Shown one piece after another: positions 13,097 to 19,940 of a stretch of DNA of 19,940 nt. Position 1 is the stretch's first letter. Every line of letters begins with the position of its first letter. The notes under the pieces are model-generated. The model did not search any database. It saw only the letters and a list, made by a program, of their open reading frames with translations, and had not been told where the DNA came from. The stretch is from WFQV01 sp964611145. Lineage in GTDB: Bacteria > Bacteroidota > Ignavibacteria > Ignavibacteriales > Melioribacteraceae. The DNA is taken from the NCBI GenBank assembly GCA_964611145.1, contig CAZSYM010000042.1, positions 1 through 19,940 of the forward strand. Reading direction: 5' to 3'. The translations under genes were made by a program, and so were the position numbers.

Positions 13097-14488
13097 ATGG
13101 CAAAGAAAAGAGTAATTCGTAGAAGCTGGGCTGAGCCTTTCAAAATTAAAGTGGTCGAGCCCATTAAAATGACCACGCGAGAGTATCGCGAAAAGGCAAT
13201 TAAGAAAGCCGGTTATAACACCTTCCTTCTCCGGTCGGAGGACGTGTATATCGATTTGCTGACGGACAGCGGTACTAATGCCATGAGCGATTATCAATGG
13301 GCTGGAATGATGATCGGAGACGAGGCATACGCTGGCAGTAAGAATTTTTATTATCTGTGGGACAACGTTAAAAAATATTACGGAATGCCTTATTTTGTCC
13401 CCACGCATCAAGGTAGGGCTGCGGAACATTTGATTTCGAAAATATTGATTAAACCGGGCGACTATATTCCCGGCAATATGTATTTTACAACCACAAAATT
13501 GCACCAGGAATTGGCGGGCGGAACCTTTGTGGATGTGATTATTGACGAAGCCCACGACCCGATGAACGAGCATCCGTTCAAAGGTAATGTGGATTTGCAG
13601 AAATTAGAGGACTTGATTAAAAAGGTCGGCGCTAAAAAAATCCCATACATCAGTATAGCGGGACCCGTCAATATGGCGGGCGGGCAACCCATTTCTATGG
13701 CGAATATAAAAGCCGTACGAGAGCTTACCAAAAAGCATGGAATCAAAATGTGGTTCGATGCCACACGCGCGTGCGAGAACGCTTATTTTATAAAAGAAAG
13801 AGAAAAGGGATATGCCAAGAAGTCAATAGCGGAAATATTGAAAGAGATGTGTTCTTATTTTGACGGACTTTGGGTGAGCGCCAAGAAAGACCTGATGGTA
13901 AACATCGGAGGATTCCTCGCAACACGGAGTAAAAAAGTATTTGATGCGGCAAGGAATCTCGTGGTTGTTTATGAAGGCTTGCATACTTATGGCGGACTTG
14001 CGGGTCGCGATATGGAAGCAATGGCGCGTGGAATAGAGGAAATGGTTAATTATGATAACATTCGCGCGCGCGTGGGACAAGTTGAATATGCAGGACGGCG
14101 CTTGGAGGAATTCGGAGTTCCTTTTGTTCATCCGGTCGGAGGACACGCCATCTTTCTTGACGCGAAAGCTTTCCTTCCACATATTCCGCAGTACGAATTT
14201 CCGGCACAAACACTTGCCGCCGAGATTTATATCGATTCGGGCGTTCGCTCGATGGAGCGCGGAATAGTTTCCGCGGGTAGGGACCCCGAAACGGGTGATC
14301 ATCATTATCCCAAATTAGAGTTGGTTCGACTTACATTCCCCAGACGAGTTTATACCCAGGCTCATATTGACGTGACCGTGGAATCCATAGCCGCAGTTTA
14401 CGAGGAAAGAAAGAAAATCAAAGGCTTGAAAATGGTTTACGAACCGAAATACTTGCGTTTCTTCCAGGCACGCTTCGAAAGACTTTGA
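13097..14488 (+). CDS. tpl: Tyrosine phenol-lyase (PLP-dependent beta-eliminating lyase)
   Basis: This enzyme cleaves L-tyrosine to phenol, pyruvate and ammonia. The family also contains tryptophanase, but the diagnostic residues point to tyrosine phenol-lyase. With an offset of +7 relative to Citrobacter freundii TPL, the phenol-binding residues Thr124, Arg381 and Phe448 correspond to Thr131 (MYFTTT), Arg388 (RSMERG) and Phe455 (LRFF). Tryptophanase has Asp, Ile and His at those places. PLP Lys264 (SAKKD), Asp221, Arg224, Tyr78 and carboxylate-binding Arg411 follow the same offset. The 463-residue length fits the family (456). The enzyme is a cytosolic tetramer with a monovalent-cation requirement in characterised members. 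A GGAG Shine-Dalgarno precedes the ATG, 18 bp after queF, and a hairpin with a T-tract follows the stop. Confidence 0.9.
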   Translation: MAKKRVIRRSWAEPFKIKVVEPIKMTTREYREKAIKKAGYNTFLLRSEDVYIDLLTDSGTNAMSDYQWAGMMIGDEAYAGSKNFYYLWDNVKKYYGMPYFVPTHQGRAAEHLISKILIKPGDYIPGNMYFTTTKLHQELAGGTFVDVIIDEAHDPMNEHPFKGNVDLQKLEDLIKKVGAKKIPYISIAGPVNMAGGQPISMANIKAVRELTKKHGIKMWFDATRACENAYFIKEREKGYAKKSIAEILKEMCSYFDGLWVSAKKDLMVNIGGFLATRSKKVFDAARNLVVVYEGLHTYGGLAGRDMEAMARGIEEMVNYDNIRARVGQVEYAGRRLEEFGVPFVHPVGGHAIFLDAKAFLPHIPQYEFPAQTLAAEIYIDSGVRSMERGIVSAGRDPETGDHHYPKLELVRLTFPRRVYTQAHIDVTVESIAAVYEERKKIKGLKMVYEPKYLRFFQARFERL

Positions 14489-14493
14489 TTTAG

Positions 14494-14519
14494 GAGGACG
14501 ACCGCAGTCGCCCTCTTTT
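14494..14519 (+). terminator. Hairpin terminator after the tyrosine phenol-lyase gene, directly before glnD
   Basis: GAGGACGAC (14494-14502) pairs with GTCGCCCTC (14507-14515) through eight base pairs and one A/C mismatch, around a 4-nt CGCA loop. TTTTATTGTT follows. It begins 5 bp after the lyase stop. The glnD ATG is only 6 bp beyond the T-run, so it could also act as an attenuator for glnD. An AGGAGG sequence is largely buried in the 5' arm. Confidence 0.65.
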
Positions 14520-14525
14520 ATTGTT

Positions 14526-17069
14526 ATGAAAGAATTGAAAAAAATATCGTCCAGAGAAAAAGAGAAACTTTTCTCTCAAAAGAAATTGAGGAACAACGCT
14601 TATAAATTCTGCGTTGAATACAGTCTTTTTGTCGAATCGCAAATTTACCGTATCTTTTCCGATCGGAGTTACAATTTTGCCGTGCTTGCTTCCGGTAGTT
14701 TCGGACGGCGCGAACTTGCACCGCATTCCGATATTCAACTTTTACTTGTGCTCCCTCGCAAAAGCACGTATGACCGCCAAGCCGCGGAAATTAAAAATTT
14801 GCTTGCCGAATGCGAGTTGCCCTTCTCCGTTTCCGTAAGTTATTACTCGGATATTCGTCCCGCTCTTGAAGAAGATATTAAAAAATTTACTCGCTTTTTC
14901 GAGACGAGATTTTTATTTGGCAAGAGAGCCGTTTTCGAGCAGTGGCAGAAAAAGCTTTTTGAGGTTCTCGACGAGGAAAACAAGAAAAGGTTAATAACCG
15001 CTTATGTGGAAAATATATTCGAGCGCCACGCACTTTTCGGCGACACCCCGAAATTGTTGGAACCAAGCATTAAGGAAACCGCCGGTGGTTTGAGAGACCT
15101 CCAATCCGTAGAATGGATGTACGGAATTAAAAACAATATTATGCTTTCCGACCAAAGCGAAAAAACGCAAACGGAGAAATTCGTTACAGCGCTTTACGAA
15201 CAAAAGATAATCACCCGCAAGGAAAAGAAAAATGTTTTGGAAAATTACGAGTTCCTTTTGAGGGTTCGGAATCTTCTGCACGTGATTTCGAACAGAAGGA
15301 ACGACAGATTGGAATTCCGATTCCAGAAAGAAATAGCTACGTTGCTCGGTTATGCCGAACAACCGACGGAATTTATGCGCCGTTATTTTCAAGCCGCTTC
15401 TTATATTCATAAATTTTCTCGGACGCTCATAAAAAAATTCAAGGAAGAAATCACAAAACCGCTTTCCGACTATCTTACCATAGATTTGGACGAGGATTTT
15501 TATTTGAAAGGCGAAAGAATTTTTACCTATTCGCGGGAAAGCCTTTCCTTCTCCGCAATGATGCGGGCGTTCTATTACAGAGGATTTTACGGCGCTATTT
15601 TCGATAGACATTTACGCGCCTTGATTTCGGAAAGCGTGGAGGAAGCCGATGCAACGGGAACTTCAAAACATCTCTCCTCGGTGTTTTTCCGTGAAATATT
15701 GAAATTGCCGCAGCACGTAGGAGAAACTTTGTCCGCCATGAACGAGCTTGGTTTCCTTGGACTTTTTCTCGAAGAGTTTAATGAGTTGATAGGATTTTAT
15801 CAAGAAGGGATTTATCATTATTATACGGCGGACGAGCACACTTTGAGGGCAATTAAAAATCTGGAGGCTTTGAGCGGTGCAAAAAGTGAAATTGCCCGAT
15901 TGTACGAGTTGACGGAAAGAAAGGATTTGCTTTATTTCGCTTTGCTTCTGCACGACATAGGAAAGCCGATTAGCATCGAGGGTCACGAAATAATAGGCGC
16001 GGAATACGCATACTCAATCGGAGAGAGGTTGGGATATTCAACGGAGGAAATAGAGCTTGTAGCCTTTTTGATACGGAACCATCTCCTGATGCCGAATATA
16101 GCTTACGGAAAGGATAAAAACCGTCCCGAAGTGTTAAAAGAATTTTCTGATATTTTTCCTTCTCTGGAATCTTTGAATATGCTGTATTTATTGACTTACG
16201 CCGATCTTTCCGCTGCGAATCCTTTGGTGTTAACTTCATGGAAAAAACAACTTCTCCATAAACTTTTCCTTAGAACTCGCGTTTTGGTTGAAGAAAGAAT
16301 AATGCGAACGGAAAGTCTTTTCGTGAAGGAAGAAGAGTTTTTTGGTTCTACTGATGTTCATCGCTTGGGAAGGCATCTTCATAAAATCGAAAATATGAAT
16401 TATTTCGACTCCTTTACTCCGGAGGAAATCCGAAAGCATGCGGAAGAAATAGAAAAAGGGAAAAACATTTCCGTGGTCTTCGAACAGAAGGAGGAAAAAA
16501 CCGATATTACCGTTTTCGTAAAAGATTTGAATCTCCCTATAGCTCGCCTTTGTGCCACGCTGACGGTCAACGATTTGAACATTATTTCCGCTAAAATTTT
16601 CACGCGCACCGACGGAGTGGCTATTAACAACTTCGAAGTAAAGGACTATCGAACCGGTAAGCCCGTTTCCAGTGAACATTTCACGAAAATAAAGAACGAC
16701 ATAATTTTGTCCATCAACTTCGATATGGAAATCACAAAAGAATTTACACGGTACAGGTCGAAGTGGAAGGTTCTCGGAAATAAAATATTGAAAAAAAGTG
16801 ATAAGATAAGAATAGAATTTTCGGAAGAAAACCATTTTACTAAAATCAATGTTTATTCTCCCGATATGATTGGTTTGCTTTATACTATTCTCGAAGCCTT
16901 TGCGGAACTTAATCTGAAAGTTTTTCTTGCCAAGCTCGAAACACAGGGGGCAAATGTACAAAGTTATTTTTATGTTTTGAATAAGGATAGCACAAAAATA
17001 ATTCCGGAGGATTTCGAGTTGATAAAAGTTACCTTGAAAGAAAAAATTAAAGAAATTTTGGAGAGATAA
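14526..17069 (+). CDS. glnD: GlnD-type PII uridylyltransferase/uridylyl-removing enzyme with altered transferase motif
   Basis: GlnD adds UMP to PII signalling proteins under nitrogen limitation and removes it when glutamine is high. The 847-residue protein has the full layout: nucleotidyltransferase domain (about 40-200), the GlnD signature LEPSIKETAGGLRDLQ (178-193), a helical region, an HD hydrolase domain (about 430-540) and two ACT glutamine-sensing domains (about 660-735 and 772-847). The HD residues are intact: His438, His476-Asp477 in LLHDIGK, His487 and His519. The transferase motif is unusual. SGSFGRRELAPHSDIQLLLVL has Asp69 but Gln71 where the family has the second catalytic Asp. 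Loss of uridylylation with retained removal activity is possible. No Shine-Dalgarno is visible before ATG 14526 and no upstream in-frame start exists. No PII, AmtB or GlnA gene lies nearby. Confidence 0.92.
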   Translation: MKELKKISSREKEKLFSQKKLRNNAYKFCVEYSLFVESQIYRIFSDRSYNFAVLASGSFGRRELAPHSDIQLLLVLPRKSTYDRQAAEIKNLLAECELPFSVSVSYYSDIRPALEEDIKKFTRFFETRFLFGKRAVFEQWQKKLFEVLDEENKKRLITAYVENIFERHALFGDTPKLLEPSIKETAGGLRDLQSVEWMYGIKNNIMLSDQSEKTQTEKFVTALYEQKIITRKEKKNVLENYEFLLRVRNLLHVISNRRNDRLEFRFQKEIATLLGYAEQPTEFMRRYFQAASYIHKFSRTLIKKFKEEITKPLSDYLTIDLDEDFYLKGERIFTYSRESLSFSAMMRAFYYRGFYGAIFDRHLRALISESVEEADATGTSKHLSSVFFREILKLPQHVGETLSAMNELGFLGLFLEEFNELIGFYQEGIYHYYTADEHTLRAIKNLEALSGAKSEIARLYELTERKDLLYFALLLHDIGKPISIEGHEIIGAEYAYSIGERLGYSTEEIELVAFLIRNHLLMPNIAYGKDKNRPEVLKEFSDIFPSLESLNMLYLLTYADLSAANPLVLTSWKKQLLHKLFLRTRVLVEERIMRTESLFVKEEEFFGSTDVHRLGRHLHKIENMNYFDSFTPEEIRKHAEEIEKGKNISVVFEQKEEKTDITVFVKDLNLPIARLCATLTVNDLNIISAKIFTRTDGVAINNFEVKDYRTGKPVSSEHFTKIKNDIILSINFDMEITKEFTRYRSKWKVLGNKILKKSDKIRIEFSEENHFTKINVYSPDMIGLLYTILEAFAELNLKVFLAKLETQGANVQSYFYVLNKDSTKIIPEDFELIKVTLKEKIKEILER

Positions 17070-17912
17070 GTGCAGTTTATGAACAGAGAAAATCCTATTG
17101 GCGTATTTGATTCGGGAATCGGCGGACTTACCGTTGTAAAAAGATTAAATCAATATTTGCCGAACGAAAATATTATTTATTTCGGGGACACGGCACGTGT
17201 GCCTTACGGAAATAAATCCAACGAAACGGTGATAGAATATGCCGTTCAGGATGCGGAGTTTTTAATTTCCAAAAACGTTAAAATGATTGTGGTTGCTTGC
17301 AATACGGCATCTTCGGTCGCATTGGAACACTTGAACGAAAAGTTTGACATCCCTATCATAGGAATGATTGAACCCGGCGCAAAGATGGCGTTGGAATACA
17401 CTCGTAATGGGAAAATAGGCGTGATTGGTACATACGCAACAATAAATAATCATGCCTACGGAAAGAAACTTTTGGCGATGAAAAGAAATCTGGAAGTGAA
17501 AGAAAAAGCATGTCCCTTGTTTGTGCCTCTTGCCGAAGAGGGCTTGGCAAATCACCCCGCCACAAAATTAATTGCGGAAGAATATTTGAAGGAAATGCGA
17601 GAGTCGGGAATAGATACTCTTATCCTTGGTTGTACTCATTATCCCATTTTGGCGGAAACTATAAAGGAGGTTATGGGCGAGGGCGTAAGATTGATTGATT
17701 CCGGCAAGGCTGCCGCGCGGGAGGTTGAACAATATCTGACAGGGAGAGGATTGCGCAATACCTCTAACTCGATAGGAAGAAATGAATTTTACGTGAGCGA
17801 TATTCAAACTAAATTCGAGGAAATAGCTAAACTTTTCCTCGGAAAGGAACTTGATTATTTTGCCAAAATAGATTTGGAAGAGAGGGGCATTTCAAAAGAA
17901 AAGCGGAATTGA
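17070..17912 (+). CDS. murI: Glutamate racemase MurI
   Basis: MurI interconverts L- and D-glutamate to supply peptidoglycan synthesis. The catalytic cysteines are Cys77 in VACNTASS and Cys188 in GCTHYPIL. The N-terminal GVFDSGIGGLTV (Asp14, Ser15) and YFGDTARVPYG motifs are complete. The 280-residue length is normal. Two starts are possible: GTG 17070, directly after the glnD stop with GGAG (17060-17063) six bases upstream, or ATG 17079, in frame but 15 bases from that Shine-Dalgarno. GTG is chosen by spacing; the core domain begins at residue 8, so both are compatible. The gene is tightly packed with glnD. Confidence 0.96.
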   Translation: MQFMNRENPIGVFDSGIGGLTVVKRLNQYLPNENIIYFGDTARVPYGNKSNETVIEYAVQDAEFLISKNVKMIVVACNTASSVALEHLNEKFDIPIIGMIEPGAKMALEYTRNGKIGVIGTYATINNHAYGKKLLAMKRNLEVKEKACPLFVPLAEEGLANHPATKLIAEEYLKEMRESGIDTLILGCTHYPILAETIKEVMGEGVRLIDSGKAAAREVEQYLTGRGLRNTSNSIGRNEFYVSDIQTKFEEIAKLFLGKELDYFAKIDLEERGISKEKRN

Positions 17913-17914
17913 AA

Positions 17915-19939
17915 ATGAAAAAGTTTTTATTGTTCCATCTATTTCTGTTCGTTCTGAGTGCAGGGAATTTGTTTTCTCAGAATTGGGAAAAGGTCGATTC
18001 CGTTTTTGCGGTCTCGGGGGTTACCGTTAAAAGTTTTTCCTCGCCCTTCTTTGCCGATGTAAATAACGATGGACTTGCCGATTTGTTTATAGGAAATCTT
18101 GACGATAAGGTTTACTTTTTCGAAAACAGGACCGGTGGCTTATCCCCCCGATTTTCCCAAGATGATGAATTGCTTGCCGCCGTTTATGCCGCCAGCAAAA
18201 CAAATTCCGCCTATCCTGTACTGGTGGATTTGGACAATGACGGAGATATGGATTTAGTAATAGGTGGTTACAACGGATTTCTTTATTACGAAAATATTGG
18301 CACCCTCACTTCGCCGGTTTTTACGGAGGGAGATACGATTTTTGCGAATGTTAATCGCATGATAGGGACGGATGCAAAACCCGCTTTCGCCGATTTGGAC
18401 GGTGATGGCGACTTGGATTTATTAGCCGGTATAGGGGAATCTTACGTGGGTGGTCCCGAAGCGGGAATAACCATCGGCTTTAGAAATGTCGGTACGCCAG
18501 AATCCCCCCGTTTTGAAAAGGACGAGAGCTTAAACGCAGGCTTGCCCGACGTTGGATATAATTCCTATCCTGCTTTTGCCGATCTGGATAACGACGGTGA
18601 TTATGATTTGTTAATAGGTAGAGATTTGACTTCCCTTGTGTATTTTAGAAATACCGGCAATCGGAACGCTCCTGTCTGGACGCGGGATTACTCCCTATTT
18701 TCGGGCGTTGAAGGAAACACCTATTGGAAAAACCCCGTCTTTTTTGACCTCGACGGCGATGGCGATTTCGATTTAATCTATGGCACTTCCGCCGGAAAAA
18801 TTTACGTTTATTTGAATAAGGGTTCCGTTTCCTCTCCCTCTTTTCAATACTACCCTGACTTTTTCAAGGTAATAAAACTTAACGGAAACAGCGCCACCGT
18901 ATCCCTCTGTGATTATGACGGCGACGGAGATTACGACCTGCTGAGCGGTATTTGGACGGGCAAATTTATTTTCTTTGAGAACATGGGAAATTCGAATTCC
19001 CCACAATTTGCAGACGGGAAAAACATCGATAGCGGGATAAAAGTCGGAGCTTACAGCGCGCCTGTTTGGACGGATTTTGACAAGGATGGAGATTGGGATA
19101 TTTTATCGGGAGCATTGGACGGAAAACTCTACTATTTCGTGAATAATGGCGGCCACTTTTCCGATGCCTCCGCACTGTTCGGTGCTTATGATGTGGGAAA
19201 TATGAGTTCCCCCGCAACCGCGGATTTGGACGGAGACGGAGATGAAGATATTCTTCTCGTGGGCGAGGACGCTTCCCAGTCAATACTGTTAATCAACAAC
19301 GGTGACGGAACATTCACGCAAGATAACACCCTTTTGAACGGTCTCGATATTCCAAGCTATTCTCGCCCTTCTTTTGCTGATTTGGATAATGACGGTGATT
19401 ACGATCTGATCTTCGGCACAATTTCTGGTAACATAATTTGTTTTATAAATACGGGTACCAAAGAAGCGCCGGAGTGGCAACGAAATTCCCTGTTGTTCAA
19501 CGGTATAAAGGTTAATCAAAATGCTCATGCTGGGTTTGCCGATTTAAATGGCGACGGACGAAAAGATATGATTCTGGCTGACTACGACGGGAATTTTGTG
19601 TTCTATAAAAATCTCTTCGCTCCTGTATCCGTTGATAACGGTACCAAAACGATTCCCGAAGGGTTTACTCTCATGCAGAATTATCCCAATCCTTTTGGCG
19701 AAAAAATAAACGGACAAAATACTACAACTATAGAGTATTATTTGCCAAAAGACATTTTTGTAAAACTTGAAATCTACGACGTTCTTGGCAGACGAATATC
19801 TATTCTCAAAACGGGGATTCAAAATAGGGGTTTTCATAAAGTGAAATTCAATGCCGATAATTTGCCGACGGGAATTTATTTCTACCTTTTGAAGGGAGGA
19901 AAGCATACGGTAGTAAGAAAAATGATGCTGACTAAATAA
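17915..19939 (+). CDS. Exported FG-GAP/VCBS repeat protein with T9SS sorting domain
   Basis: From ATG 17915 the protein has 674 residues; a TTG two codons earlier overlaps the murI stop and is less likely. A signal peptide MKKFLLFHLFLFVLSAGNLFSQ precedes a mature start near Asn23. Ten repeats of about 55 residues follow, each with a calcium-binding D-x-D-x-D-G-x-x-D loop (for example DLDNDGDYD). The loops start at about 48, 105, 160, 223, 278, 333, 387, 437, 489 and 543. These are FG-GAP/VCBS units of the integrin alpha-like beta-propeller class. The C-terminal 95 residues are a T9SS type A domain (LMQNYPNPFG...IYDVLGRRI...TGIYFYLL...VVRKMMLTK). It is probably surface-attached or secreted, and a binding or adhesion role is inferred. 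No catalytic domain is seen. The start lies 2 bp after the murI stop. Confidence 0.93.
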   Translation: MKKFLLFHLFLFVLSAGNLFSQNWEKVDSVFAVSGVTVKSFSSPFFADVNNDGLADLFIGNLDDKVYFFENRTGGLSPRFSQDDELLAAVYAASKTNSAYPVLVDLDNDGDMDLVIGGYNGFLYYENIGTLTSPVFTEGDTIFANVNRMIGTDAKPAFADLDGDGDLDLLAGIGESYVGGPEAGITIGFRNVGTPESPRFEKDESLNAGLPDVGYNSYPAFADLDNDGDYDLLIGRDLTSLVYFRNTGNRNAPVWTRDYSLFSGVEGNTYWKNPVFFDLDGDGDFDLIYGTSAGKIYVYLNKGSVSSPSFQYYPDFFKVIKLNGNSATVSLCDYDGDGDYDLLSGIWTGKFIFFENMGNSNSPQFADGKNIDSGIKVGAYSAPVWTDFDKDGDWDILSGALDGKLYYFVNNGGHFSDASALFGAYDVGNMSSPATADLDGDGDEDILLVGEDASQSILLINNGDGTFTQDNTLLNGLDIPSYSRPSFADLDNDGDYDLIFGTISGNIICFINTGTKEAPEWQRNSLLFNGIKVNQNAHAGFADLNGDGRKDMILADYDGNFVFYKNLFAPVSVDNGTKTIPEGFTLMQNYPNPFGEKINGQNTTTIEYYLPKDIFVKLEIYDVLGRRISILKTGIQNRGFHKVKFNADNLPTGIYFYLLKGGKHTVVRKMMLTK

Positions 19940-19940
19940 A

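Noticed and set aside
13097..14488. Tryptophanase (tnaA) annotation
   Set aside because: The residues at the phenol/indole-determining positions are Thr, Arg and Phe as in tyrosine phenol-lyase, not Asp, Ile and His.
17909..17914. TTG start two codons before the FG-GAP protein ATG
   Set aside because: The ATG at 17915 gives a clean signal peptide; TTG is a rarer start and adds nothing.
1..19940. CRISPR array, tRNA, rRNA, insertion sequence or phage genes
   Set aside because: No direct-repeat arrays, cloverleaf-like sequences, transposase or integrase motifs were seen on either strand.

Overview
The window looks like a chromosomal segment from a Bacteroidota/Ignavibacteriota-type bacterium, most plausibly Ignavibacteria. 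The strongest clue is two exported proteins that end in type IX secretion (T9SS) sorting domains of the 'QN(F/Y)PNP ... LPxGxYFY ... RKM' form. The moderately AT-rich, dense gene arrangement fits this. Assignment to a class is inference. No rRNA, tRNA, CRISPR array, insertion sequence or phage gene is visible.

Layout. Positions 1-688 have no convincing gene but contain a 19-bp perfect dyad. A Crp-family regulator (689-1372, +) follows and converges on a long minus-strand block, with a hairpin terminator between them. In transcription order that block is: an RsmI-type methyltransferase, an amino-acid permease fused to PTS EIIA-like and RCK_C domains, an iodotyrosine deiodinase-like flavoenzyme coupled to the permease (2-bp gap), a CPBP membrane protease, a YchF-type P-loop ATPase and the dipeptidase PepD. 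From 8775 the plus strand carries a phosphoglycosyl transferase and a small membrane protein, which converge on a secreted endonuclease/exonuclease/phosphatase-fold protein (10032-11780, -). From 12025 to the end the plus strand carries queC, queF, tyrosine phenol-lyase, glnD, murI and an exported FG-GAP/VCBS repeat protein.

How the genes fit together. Housekeeping functions are queuosine precursor synthesis (QueC makes preQ0, QueF reduces it to preQ1), D-glutamate supply (MurI), rRNA modification (RsmI type) and nitrogen signalling (GlnD). A second theme is aromatic amino-acid use. The beta-eliminating lyase has the tyrosine phenol-lyase active-site residues rather than those of tryptophanase. 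The nitroreductase-fold protein has the Glu-Tyr-Lys triad, at the right spacing, that binds halotyrosines in iodotyrosine deiodinases, and it is coupled to an amino-acid permease with soluble regulatory domains. Uptake, reductive dehalogenation and carbon-carbon cleavage of tyrosine or halotyrosine is therefore a testable but unproven route.

Other points worth a second look: GlnD has Gln in place of the second Asp of its nucleotidyltransferase D-x-D motif, while its HD hydrolase residues are intact. Two intergenic Crp-like palindromes each match 9 of 10 bases of the E. coli-type consensus, and the Crp protein encoded here has the E. coli Crp recognition-helix residues.
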